From NCBI RefSeq assembly GCF_014648035.1, contig NZ_BMQI01000001.1, forward strand, positions 180,130 to 244,129: a DNA stretch of 64,000 nt, read 5' to 3'. The stretch is from Shewanella algicola. Its GTDB lineage: Bacteria > Pseudomonadota > Gammaproteobacteria > Enterobacterales > Shewanellaceae. Each line of letters begins with the position of its first letter. The stretch's first letter is position 1. The notes beneath the pieces are model-generated. The model searched no databases. It was not told the DNA's origin and saw only the letters and a program-made list of their open reading frames with translations. Shown here piece by piece: positions 9,286 to 16,473 of this stretch. The position numbers and the translations under genes were made by a program.

Positions 9286-10154
9286 ACTGCTGTCCATCCT
9301 GCCGCGTTGTAATTAACAATAGTCGCGTTAATACTTCCGACCGTTGCGAGTTGGTTGGCGCCTTGGGACTTGTTGTTTAGTGGGATCTCTAATATTTTCA
9401 ATCCAGCAGAATCAACACTAAGTTTTGTTATAGCCCCTTTAGCATATGAACCCGATGCCTCCATTAACTTTGATAACTTAACAGTACCTAGAGAAATTGA
9501 GTTATCGACAACACCTTCTAAAACTCCGTTTATATACACTGAAGAAACCTGACCTACGCGCCTAAACCTTATGAGCCTAGAGGTGTTATCAGTAACCTTT
9601 GTTGTTGACGTTGGCGTTGCGTAGCCACAGTACATCCTTACGGCACCATTCAGATCAAATCTTGCAAATCTGTCATTATTAGCCGCAGCCATAAATGTTT
9701 TGTAGTCTGCCGCCAGCCCTTTGTACGTAAATAAAACGTCAAAATCGCCACTTAATACTATTTCACTACTTAGCGATATAAATTGCGTCAATCCATCTGT
9801 AATAAACGCATAACTCGTAACACCTAATGCCGCAGCCGTTGACGTAATAGATGTACCTGCACTATCAGTCACAACAACAGTAATCGACGCAGCATTATCA
9901 GTAGCATCGGCAGCAAATGACAATGCCGCGCTATTGGTGCCAACGTTTGCACCGTTCTTTTTGTACTGATACGAATAAGGCGCAACACCACCTGTCACTT
10001 CACAGCTAAATGTAGCGAGGGCATACTCGTCAACGGTTTTGCTTTGTGGCTGAGATACGAATGATAGTGTCGTAACAACAGGAACCTGAACACCAAACAC
10101 TGACGTTATAGCTGGTCGTATTGCGGGGCGAAATGCGGGTTTGAATGCGTTCAT
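9282..10154 (-). CDS. Phage protein with Ig-like domain and LamG-like C-terminal region
   Basis: A 290-residue protein. After a Pro/Ala-rich start, residues about 30-110 look like an immunoglobulin-like domain (PQSKTVDEYALATFSCEVTG with the Cys, and YSYQYKKNGANVG). The remainder (about 115-290) resembles a concanavalin/LamG jelly-roll (FDVLFTYKG, RLIRFRRVGQVSSVYINGVL). Such proteins often decorate virions and bind carbohydrates weakly. It lies between the lysis and packaging genes, away from the tail genes, and overlaps both neighbours by 4 bp. Confidence 0.6.
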   Translation of the reverse strand: MNAFKPAFRPAIRPAITSVFGVQVPVVTTLSFVSQPQSKTVDEYALATFSCEVTGGVAPYSYQYKKNGANVGTNSAALSFAADATDNAASITVVVTDSAGTSITSTAAALGVTSYAFITDGLTQFISLSSEIVLSGDFDVLFTYKGLAADYKTFMAAANNDRFARFDLNGAVRMYCGYATPTSTTKVTDNTSRLIRFRRVGQVSSVYINGVLEGVVDNSISLGTVKLSKLMEASGSYAKGAITKLSVDSAGLKILEIPLNNKSQGANQLATVGSINATIVNYNAAGWTAV

Positions 10155-10441
10155 TTGAGTTCGGCCTCAATATCTTCTATCACGTGACTTGAGCGTTCTA
10201 GCTCAATATTTTGCAGCTGCTTGTTCAGTAATTGCTTTTGTAATGCTTGTATCTGCTCGTCTCTGTCACTCTTGCGAGACTGATAAAACCAGTTCACTAA
10301 CGCAGTGGCCACAGCACATATCACACCAACTAAAACCCCAATATCCATATCGTTCACATAGCTGCCTGCTGCGGTGAAAAACGAGGCGATATAAGAAACA
10401 ACCGACGTGAACTTTGCACCAATGTCAGTCGTTATACTCAT
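10151..10441 (-). CDS. Holin-like membrane protein
   Basis: About 96 residues starting MSITTDIGAKFTSVVSYIAS. There are one to two hydrophobic segments (TSVVSYIASFFTAAGSYV and IGVLVGVICAVATALVNWF) followed by a charged coiled tail (SRKSDRDEQIQALQKQLLNK). Size and topology fit a phage holin or holin-like regulator. The ATG at 10441 (GGCGG upstream) is preferred over a longer frame running into the Rz1-like gene. It is the last gene of the lysis cluster. Confidence 0.6.
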   Translation of the reverse strand: MSITTDIGAKFTSVVSYIASFFTAAGSYVNDMDIGVLVGVICAVATALVNWFYQSRKSDRDEQIQALQKQLLNKQLQNIELERSSHVIEDIEAELK

Positions 10442-10700
10442 GTGATTGCCGCCATTGTTGTAAACGCTGCATATTTGCATTACACATTGCTAGCGCGTGA
10501 GTTTGGGTAAGTGAGTGTTTAAGTAAATCAAGATTGGTGGTACCAACAAAATCAGGGGTGCTGCACAGCACTATCCAATCGGGCGGCGGCAACACATACA
10601 CCGTTTTGGTTTGGGTCACCACTTTTACAATCGGTGTGCTTGAGCAGCTGCAAAGCATCAGTAGGCAACAAAGCGTTAGCCCAATCTTTAGTAGGTTCAT
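10425..10700 (-). CDS. Rz1-like outer-membrane spanin lipoprotein
   Basis: A 91-residue protein beginning MNLLKIGLTLCCLLMLCSCS, a lipoprotein signal with a Leu-x-x-Cys-type lipobox, followed by a Pro-containing periplasmic part. It overlaps the Rz-like gene in another frame by about 150 bp, the nested arrangement typical of Rz/Rz1 two-component spanins that fuse inner and outer membranes at the end of lysis. The ATG at 10700 has an AAGGA site. Confidence 0.75.
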   Translation of the reverse strand: MNLLKIGLTLCCLLMLCSCSSTPIVKVVTQTKTVYVLPPPDWIVLCSTPDFVGTTNLDLLKHSLTQTHALAMCNANMQRLQQWRQSHEYND

Positions 10701-11016
10701 CGTCTGATTCCTTAATGAGATTGGCTTGAACAATTCGGCTTTCGTGCGTAGCCTGTAAATCGATCAGCTGTTTTCGGTGCGTAGCGTTAATCTCAGTCAT
10801 TACCCGGTAATCACGCTCAAGTATTTTGATACGTTCAGCTTGATTGTCGTTACTGCTTAATAGCGCTTCAACACTCACTTGAGATTGCAATACATCATGC
10901 GTTAGCGATGCGTTCTTGGCTTTGAGTGAGTGCATACCCAAACCGCCAACAACGAGCAACGTAGTCATAATCAGCACAAGGCATAAAAGCACAGTGGTTT
11001 TAAAATCATTAAACAT
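10552..11016 (-). CDS. Rz-like inner-membrane spanin
   Basis: A 154-residue protein with one N-terminal membrane segment (VLLCLVLIMTTLLVVGGLGM) and a long periplasmic coiled coil (about residues 30-105), matching an i-spanin. The ATG at 11016 follows AAGGGG. The partner Rz1-like gene is embedded in its 3' half. Together they are predicted to bridge the periplasm and disrupt the outer membrane after lysozyme action. Confidence 0.75.
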   Translation of the reverse strand: MFNDFKTTVLLCLVLIMTTLLVVGGLGMHSLKAKNASLTHDVLQSQVSVEALLSSNDNQAERIKILERDYRVMTEINATHRKQLIDLQATHESRIVQANLIKESDDEPTKDWANALLPTDALQLLKHTDCKSGDPNQNGVCVAAARLDSAVQHP

Positions 11017-11045
11017 TACAAGCCCCTTAAACAATAACGCCGCAG

Positions 11046-11567
11046 TTACTGCAGCGCTTCAAGTGAGTTTACGCATTGCCTGTGTCGGTCTTGCGCGCGG
11101 GTCCAAACGCCATAACACCGTTTGTTGCCAGGTGTTGAACAATCAAAACCCGCGACAGTTCGGTACTGTGGCAACAGCAACGCATCACAAGCCTTGCGGT
11201 ATTCGCCATTTAATACATGTACACGCATGGGCGACTTTAGCCAACGGCCGATGCCGTACTGGTAAACCCAGTCGATATATAAATCATATTCAGCCTGGTT
11301 AAGCTCGGCGCCAATTAAGCTTTGTCTAAATCGGGTTTCATCTTTAGAGATATGCGCTTTGGCTATTTGCAGCGCATTAATTGGGGTAACCGTATCGCCT
11401 AGCTTAACTGGGCGGTCATTAATATGGTAAGTGGACCCAAAGCCCACGGTAGGCCGATCACCTTTTACCGGAATTGTCGCAGTAGGCGTAAACCCTTCGG
11501 AAATAACCAAACCAATAAAAGCAGCGGCCGACAAGCTAAGGCCTGCCACTGTCATTCTGTTAGCCAT
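11046..11567 (-). CDS. Phage lysozyme (GH24), SAR endolysin type
   Basis: A 173-residue muralytic enzyme of the P21 R / GH24 class. An uncleaved signal-anchor-like helix (VAGLSLSAAAFIGLVIS) precedes the catalytic glutamate in SEGFTP (Glu24), with Asp37 and Thr46 in the GDRPTVGFGST motif. The weakly hydrophobic N-terminus suggests a signal-arrest-release endolysin exported by Sec and activated on membrane depolarisation. The ATG at 11567 has a GGGGG site. In the 166 bp upstream a 29-codon frame (GTG start, ending near 11634) is too short to call. Confidence 0.85.
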   Translation of the reverse strand: MANRMTVAGLSLSAAAFIGLVISEGFTPTATIPVKGDRPTVGFGSTYHINDRPVKLGDTVTPINALQIAKAHISKDETRFRQSLIGAELNQAEYDLYIDWVYQYGIGRWLKSPMRVHVLNGEYRKACDALLLPQYRTVAGFDCSTPGNKRCYGVWTRAQDRHRQCVNSLEALQ

Positions 11568-11733
11568 AATTACCCCCAAACAAATATTCATATGATAGCT
11601 ATTGATGCATTAACGGGGCGCAAACCCGAACTACGTCATGCCGTTACTTTTTCAAGCTCGGCCACTTTTCGCTGACTGTGTTGCAAAGCGAACTGCTCAA
11701 GCTGATTAAACGTGCGAGCTGACACGCTGGCGG

Positions 11734-12075
11734 TTAAAAGTGTTCTTCACCCGTCAAACCAATTAATGCTATTTCATGATCAATGCCCTCCTGGTAAACA
11801 ATGTGTAAGCTAAGCTTTTGCGCTAGTGCATGCTCTGCTCGTGCACCGTGTGATTGTTCCCAACCATCGAGCATGTAAACCATATCGGCACACATCAACA
11901 TGGTGATGCCAATCTGCATGTATTCAGGTTCAGATAAACCCGCTGGCAAAGTGGCTGGGTTAAGCACAATGTGCGTTAACGACTTTTGCACTTGCGCGGC
12001 CAAGTTAAACGCAGGCCGATTGCAATCTGGTAAACCAGACATAGGCCCAGCGATATACACTTTTTTACGGTTCAT
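11734..12075 (-). CDS. DUF4406 protein, nucleoside deoxyribosyltransferase-like
   Basis: A 113-residue protein beginning MNRKKVYIAGPMSGLPDCNR. The VYIAGPMSG start, the E-x-Y-M-Q segment and the late SHGARAEHALA match DUF4406, a small relative of nucleoside 2-deoxyribosyltransferases common in phages. The substrate is unknown. The ATG at 12075 lies only about 20 bases past a strong terminator, so its expression probably depends on antitermination. Confidence 0.8.
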   Translation of the reverse strand: MNRKKVYIAGPMSGLPDCNRPAFNLAAQVQKSLTHIVLNPATLPAGLSEPEYMQIGITMLMCADMVYMLDGWEQSHGARAEHALAQKLSLHIVYQEGIDHEIALIGLTGEEHF

Positions 12076-12095
12076 GTGTTCACCAAATAACATGC

Positions 12096-12125
12096 AAAAA
12101 AAATGGGCTCCAATGCAGGAGCCCA
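12096..12125 (-). terminator. Strong rho-independent terminator before the lysis operon
   Basis: Perfect 8-bp stem (TGGGCTCC / GGAGCCCA) with a 6-nt loop, followed on the minus strand by eight T residues. It would stop minus-strand transcription entering from the right, immediately before DUF4406 and the lysis and late genes. This is the expected target of a Q-type antiterminator. Confidence 0.85.
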
Positions 12126-12226
12126 ATGGCGAGGATGTAAGCAAAGAGAAACGATAGAGGAAGCTAAGCAAGTTACGCAGTTGTACCAAGCTTACATAAA
12201 TATACCCATTTTTTTGGCCATTAAAC

Positions 12227-12242
12227 AGGCCATATATGGCCT
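12227..12242. repeat. 16-bp perfect palindrome AGGCCATATATGGCCT
   Basis: A perfect palindrome in the 178-bp gap between the terminator and the next gene, flanked by partial copies (GGCCATTAAAC at about 12217 and ATATATGGCGC near 12265). It could be a protein-binding site or a weak hairpin. No gene is seen in this gap. Confidence 0.4.
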
Positions 12243-12303
12243 TTAGGTTTTTGGCATTCCGTGATATATGGCGCTAAATTCTCTAGACAATTCAAACTAA
12301 AAG

Positions 12304-12558
12304 TTATCGGTTAAGTGAGCGGTAAGCCCTTTTAGATATTTCATCTAATAACGTTAACTGCTCATCAGTCAATTGGACCTCGCAACGATGACCAACCACA
12401 ATGGCATTGTCATCGTTATAATAAGTGATGATCTCCATATCATCTGGGAACACCCCAGCAGCTTTAACCTCCACACCAATCAGGTCATCCATATCCAAAG
12501 CAAACTTATCAACTCTAAGCAAGCCAAGATTAATGTTTTTTATCTCTAAATTATCCAT
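12304..12558 (-). CDS. Hypothetical phage protein
   Basis: An 84-residue acidic protein beginning MDNLEIKNINLGLLRVDKFA, with AGGAATACT upstream of its ATG. It contains two acidic stretches (DMDDLIG, PDDMEIITYYNDDN) and a helical C-terminus. I recognise no family. It lies between the Q-like module and the late terminator. Confidence 0.55.
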   Translation of the reverse strand: MDNLEIKNINLGLLRVDKFALDMDDLIGVEVKAAGVFPDDMEIITYYNDDNAIVVGHRCEVQLTDEQLTLLDEISKRAYRSLNR

Positions 12559-12567
12559 AGTATTCCT

Positions 12568-12744
12568 TTACAAAATTAGTATTGAGTTAGGCGCCCAAAA
12601 GACTGCAAGCGCAACAATATTGATAACACCAAAACTGAATTTATAAAAGAAAGATCTGGATGATCAAAAGTTGTTATTTACTGCGATCAAAACAAACCGC
12701 AAAAAACTGGTAACAGAAAAGGCTACAAATACAAATAAATTCAT
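12568..12744 (-). pseudogene. Small two-segment membrane ORF interrupted by an in-frame TGA
   Basis: An ATG at 12744 opens a hydrophobic frame, MNLFVFVAFSVTSFLRFVLI, that meets TGA at 12664-12666 and then continues in the same frame for 31 codons with a second hydrophobic segment (VINIVALAVFWAP) to TAA at 12568. The continuity suggests a once-intact protein of about 57 residues with two membrane segments and a nonsense mutation. There is no strong ribosome site, and AT-rich DNA can give hydrophobic frames by chance. Confidence 0.25.
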
Positions 12745-12953
12745 TAGCTTAAGAATAGTTATCAATGACACATAACTGATTGAATTAGTTAGGTTCGATA
12801 AAACAACAACACAACCCCCTAAAATTTTCACATGTAGTGAAGCACTGCGCTTCTCTGCCCCCGCAGTGCACCGAGCCAGAAGGACCCATTTATTTTTTGC
12901 CCCAAATGATAATCGATCTCATTTGGATTGGTTCAGACCAAAACCTTGAGGCA
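12745..12953. other. Non-coding stretch with a stem-loop, probable late control region
   Basis: No coding frame is seen between the exonuclease-like gene and the interrupted ORF. An 8-bp inverted repeat (GCACTGCG 12842-12849, CGCAGTGC 12862-12869) forms a hairpin with a 12-nt loop. Lying just downstream of the Q-like gene, this is where a late promoter and antiterminator loading site would be expected, but I could not fix a promoter. Confidence 0.4.
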
Positions 12954-13631
12954 TCACCACTTCACCCAAGGCATTAGACCTTTAATCAATGACTTAGCAA
13001 ACCCACGACACGCATTACTGAACCGTTCGTAAGCTGTCTGACTATCACTACCCAGCACTTGCTTATACATTCGCAACTCTTCGATTGATTCACGTATATC
13101 AGCTAATGCCTCATGCTTGTATAGCTTTGCTGATGTAGCCTTGCGCTCTAACTCTGGATTGAATGCCCTTGCAGCTAAAGCTAATGCAGATACATCTAAC
13201 TGACGATAGTGCATATACTCGTGAAGTGTTGGCATCTGGCACATTATGTATGAACGGTCGAACATAATAGAGTTACCAGCAAACACTACACCCTGCTTAG
13301 TCTTGCCGTCATACTTAGACACGCTATGCCCTTTAAGCCATTTAATAACTATCTGTTCAGCATCTGCCAATGACAGCGTTGATGCTCGAACGTGATCAAT
13401 CAATCCGCTTGCGGTGTGCGTATCCAGTGCCCATTCACTGCATGTTGCGATCACTTCATCACTGTGATGAACAACCACACGTAACGGCAAGCCTATTTGA
13501 TTCAGGTCTTTATCTGTCAGGATAAATGCCAATTCAAGTATTGGGTAATACTCCATACCCAACGCGCCATTAACTAACCGGCCATTAAGGCCACCTGTTT
13601 CAATATCGCCAAATAGAAAATAAGGACTCAC
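12954..13631 (-). CDS. Oligoribonuclease-like DEDDh 3'-5' exonuclease
   Basis: A 225-residue protein with exonuclease motifs: DIETGG (Asp9, Glu11) near the N-terminus, a second aspartate in NSIMFDRSYI (about 127) and a C-terminal HEALADIRESI that supplies the His and last Asp. The overall pattern resembles oligoribonuclease, which degrades very short RNAs. The start is a GTG with GGAG ten bases upstream. It directly follows the Q-like gene. Confidence 0.75.
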   Translation of the reverse strand: MSPYFLFGDIETGGLNGRLVNGALGMEYYPILELAFILTDKDLNQIGLPLRVVVHHSDEVIATCSEWALDTHTASGLIDHVRASTLSLADAEQIVIKWLKGHSVSKYDGKTKQGVVFAGNSIMFDRSYIMCQMPTLHEYMHYRQLDVSALALAARAFNPELERKATSAKLYKHEALADIRESIEELRMYKQVLGSDSQTAYERFSNACRGFAKSLIKGLMPWVKW

Positions 13632-13634
13632 ATC

Positions 13635-14003
13635 TCACTCCATCATTGTAATTTCTGCGCGTCTTAACCAATACACATAAGACTGTTTACTGTCGAACCC
13701 CATCAATGCCCACTGCCCTTTGCAGATGTAGTGCGCTCTAATGGCCCTTATACACTGCGGTGCTAACCGCTCAATCAGCTGGTCGAACTGTCTTACTTCA
13801 CGCGGGGGCGTAACATCACTAACACCTGCACTACCGTACACAATCACCTCACCCAATTTGTCGCACTGGCTTCGGTTAGCAAACCCCTTACCCCGTTCTT
13901 GGTAAGCCCAGTAACGGCCCCAACGACTCAACCCATCACGCAATTCTTTCATCTTCAATAATGATTGACGGTGATCAACCATTGCCACGTTAACTTTCAC
14001 CAT
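13635..14003 (-). CDS. Phage antitermination protein Q-like
   Basis: A 122-residue basic protein. The pattern LSRWGRYWAYQ, then a variable segment with VTPPREVRQFDQLIERLAP, then IRAHYICKGQWALMGFD and YWLRRAEI resembles the small Q antiterminators, where a W-G-R/W start precedes a helix-turn-helix-like C-terminus. Its place, last in the replication operon and upstream of the late terminator and lysis genes, fits. It overlaps the HTH gene by 14 bp. The assignment rests on weak similarity plus position. Confidence 0.5.
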   Translation of the reverse strand: MVKVNVAMVDHRQSLLKMKELRDGLSRWGRYWAYQERGKGFANRSQCDKLGEVIVYGSAGVSDVTPPREVRQFDQLIERLAPQCIRAIRAHYICKGQWALMGFDSKQSYVYWLRRAEITMME

Positions 14004-14235
14004 TAATCATCATCCTTATTTCATCAATGCCCAATCGAAACACCTGGTCGCATATTGCCGAAACATCATCAAATGGCACCCTAACTTCACCCAGTTCCCA
14101 ACGTCGATAAGTCCGTTCGCTTACCCCATAAATCTCGGCAACTTCGGTCTGAGTAAGGCCACGCAATTCTCTGCCCGTTCGTAAAAAATCAAACCCGCGT
14201 AATGCCATTTCGCCCCCAAAATCCCTTAACTGCAT
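13990..14235 (-). CDS. XRE-type helix-turn-helix protein
   Basis: An 81-residue protein with a clear HTH: GRELRGLTQTEVAEIYGVSE followed by RTYRRWELGEVRVP. An internal ATG at 14208 after GGGGGCGAA is an alternative start that would give 72 residues. It lies between the integrase and the Q-like gene and may regulate late or integration functions. Confidence 0.75.
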   Translation of the reverse strand: MQLRDFGGEMALRGFDFLRTGRELRGLTQTEVAEIYGVSERTYRRWELGEVRVPFDDVSAICDQVFRLGIDEIRMMINGES

Positions 14236-14262
14236 ATTCTTCTACCAATGATGCGGTGATCA

Positions 14263-15522
14263 TCACAGCCAACCGCTTGCACTCTTGGTTTGACCGTTCT
14301 CACTTTCAATAGGCGATCTAGGCAATATCTCGGGCGCAACAGAAGAAAACCCACGGTAAATTAAATATTGATGATATTGATCTAACGCTTGGCTCATGCC
14401 CTTATCTAATGTCGATTTAACGTACTTGCGCAGCAACACAGGCAAGGCATGATTAAGCAACCGCTCACCAATCATCGTATCGACACCTAAGTCAGCAACA
14501 ATGGTCCTGAATAACCGACGTAAATCATGGCTAGTGAAATGCTTAAAACGGATCTGGGTATGCCACTCATGAGCACTGCGGATTGAAATAGCGCCAATAT
14601 TGCCAGGGAATAAAAACGAGCGTTTGCCAACATGTTTCAACTGCCACTTGCGATAATGCTGAATTAACGCCTTAGCAGAATCAGTCATAGGTACCCGATG
14701 TTCATGCTTGTTCTTGGCATTACTGGCAGGTATCACCCAATAATCACCCGCAAAATGCTCCCAGCGAGCTAATCGAGTTTCATTAATGCGAGTACCAAAC
14801 ATCATCATCAACACAAACAACATCTGCACAGGCATAGCCACACTACTTAACCGAGTAAACAAATCAGCCAAATCTGACTCAAACAAGCGAGTATCAACCA
14901 CATCAGCCACCTTAATTGAATAGGTCACTCGATAACCGGCTAAAGGATTAGCACTAATCAAACGCAGTTTTGAAGCCGCCGCAAATACCGCCTTAAGCTT
15001 ATTCACCGCTTCACGGATGTATTGAGGCGAAAACCCCTCAACCAACATCGGCTTAACCAAACCAACGTCAACAGTAATAAAACTCACATCATGCAAACGA
15101 ACATCAGCCAAACGAGGTAACAGATGACACTTAATCATCGACTTAATATTGCTGCGCCAGCTCTTGCTATAAGTCGTGTTAGTGGCGATATGTTCCTGGT
15201 ACCACTCAAGCAAACTGCCAACCGAATCAAACTGGCCAGTCACCATGCCGCCCACATTGCGTTTAGCCAACATCACAGGCAAATCAGCGCATAACGTCTT
15301 AATACACATGTTTGGCCAAGTGCCCACCTTTTGCCAAACCGTCTTACCGTTTTCATTCAACACCAAATGAACACTCGCCCGCGTTCGGCCAGCTGCAGCA
15401 CGTAAACGAATTTCAGGAAACTGCGGATCACGATAATCGCGAATAACCCCAGCACGTAACCAACGACGTAAAGCCGCATCGTTAAGTTTGCCTACCTCAA
15501 CACCCGATGCCGCCATACTCAT
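14263..15522 (-). CDS. Tyrosine recombinase / phage integrase
   Basis: About 419 residues starting MSMAASGVEVGKL. I chose ATG 15522 because it overlaps the upstream stop as ATGA; 15552 is an alternative. The catalytic set is visible: Arg in FGTRINETR (about 245), H-x-x-R in SHDLRR (332/335), His in LNHAL (358) and the Tyr nucleophile in LLRKYVKS (367). An N-terminal arm-binding and a core-binding domain precede it. The gene lies in the middle of the prophage, downstream of the replication genes, about 11.7 kb from the nearest chromosomal gene. Confidence 0.92.
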   Translation of the reverse strand: MSMAASGVEVGKLNDAALRRWLRAGVIRDYRDPQFPEIRLRAAAGRTRASVHLVLNENGKTVWQKVGTWPNMCIKTLCADLPVMLAKRNVGGMVTGQFDSVGSLLEWYQEHIATNTTYSKSWRSNIKSMIKCHLLPRLADVRLHDVSFITVDVGLVKPMLVEGFSPQYIREAVNKLKAVFAAASKLRLISANPLAGYRVTYSIKVADVVDTRLFESDLADLFTRLSSVAMPVQMLFVLMMMFGTRINETRLARWEHFAGDYWVIPASNAKNKHEHRVPMTDSAKALIQHYRKWQLKHVGKRSFLFPGNIGAISIRSAHEWHTQIRFKHFTSHDLRRLFRTIVADLGVDTMIGERLLNHALPVLLRKYVKSTLDKGMSQALDQYHQYLIYRGFSSVAPEILPRSPIESENGQTKSASGWL

Positions 15523-15740
15523 GCCACCAACCTGTATTCCCAAGCCTGGCACTTATCACGGCGGCGTTTTTGCTTAACCGACACAGGCAACTCGCGCCAA
15601 CGCGCACTTAACGCACACTCGCTATCATGCACACCAAAGCGCTCAAAACACTCTTGCTGAATCTCGTACAGGGTTAAAAAACGGCCTTGACTCAACACAC
15701 GACACAAACGCTCTTTTTGGGTTAATGGCTTATTACTCAT
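15519..15740 (-). CDS. Small phage replication-region protein
   Basis: A 73-residue basic protein starting MSNKPLTQKERLCRVLSQGR. A perfect GGAGG site precedes its ATG at 15740. It overlaps dnaC by 8 bp and the integrase by 4 bp. It resembles a winged-helix fold (LTLYEIQQECFERFGVHDSE, SARWRELP), similar in layout to small phage DNA-binding proteins. No family name is certain. Confidence 0.7.
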   Translation of the reverse strand: MSNKPLTQKERLCRVLSQGRFLTLYEIQQECFERFGVHDSECALSARWRELPVSVKQKRRRDKCQAWEYRLVA

Positions 15741-16473
15741 TAGAACCTCCAGTTCGCTTACCGCGATAGCTTGGCCAACTAAAAAGCACGCCCAAACCCA
15801 CTGACTCCAAAACACGGCCATAGGCACGTTCGCCTAGTAATTCCTGTAATTCTGACTTTTTAAGATTGGTGATAAACGAAGTCGGCTTCTTGGCATATAG
15901 CCGCTTATCAATAATTCGAGTGAGCCATAACACTTCGTCAACACTGCCACGCTGCAATCCAAGCTCGTCAATAATCAATAAATCAGGCCTTAAAAAATCA
16001 TTTATTAATTTATCTTCTGAAATCGACGGGTCTTTATAGCTTTCACGCACTCGAGCTAATAAATCCATCACGCTTAACAACACAACAAAATGATTTTTTT
16101 CAACAAGTTCATTCACCATGGCGCTCGCTAAATGATTTTTGCCTGTGCCACTGGTCCCACTAAACAAAAAGCCTTTCGCCAGCGCTGAGTACTCGCTAAA
16201 TTTTTCACAATATTTCTTTGCCTTTTCAACTGCATCAAACTGGTCTTTACGCTCACAAATGTAATTATCAAAGCGACAAGATAAAAAATGTGTATTCAAA
16301 CCTGTTAAATCCATCAGTTTTTTGTTTTTTCTCGCAACATGATCCTTATAAGCCGCAGCTTCTGACTTTCTTTTTAACTCAGCAATATGCTCTCGAGTCG
16401 CCGGCTTCACACCAACAGGAGCGTTTAAACGGGTCAACAGTTTTGATAATTCAGAGTTCATGGTTAGCATCAT
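15733..16473 (-). CDS. DnaC-like helicase loader (AAA+ ATPase)
   Basis: A 246-residue ATPase. Walker A is SGTSGTGKN (105-113), with the Asn after Lys that is usual in DnaC (GTGKNHLA), and Walker B is LLIIDEL (about 165-171). It would load the host DnaB helicase at the phage origin together with the O-like protein encoded immediately upstream (TAATG overlap). Confidence 0.9.
   Translation of the reverse strand: MMLTMNSELSKLLTRLNAPVGVKPATREHIAELKRKSEAAAYKDHVARKNKKLMDLTGLNTHFLSCRFDNYICERKDQFDAVEKAKKYCEKFSEYSALAKGFLFSGTSGTGKNHLASAMVNELVEKNHFVVLLSVMDLLARVRESYKDPSISEDKLINDFLRPDLLIIDELGLQRGSVDEVLWLTRIIDKRLYAKKPTSFITNLKKSELQELLGERAYGRVLESVGLGVLFSWPSYRGKRTGGSNE

Noticed and set aside
12425..12646. 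Plus-strand ORF opposite the 84-residue phage gene
   Set aside because: Antisense shadow of the gene at 12304-12558, which has a good ribosome site.
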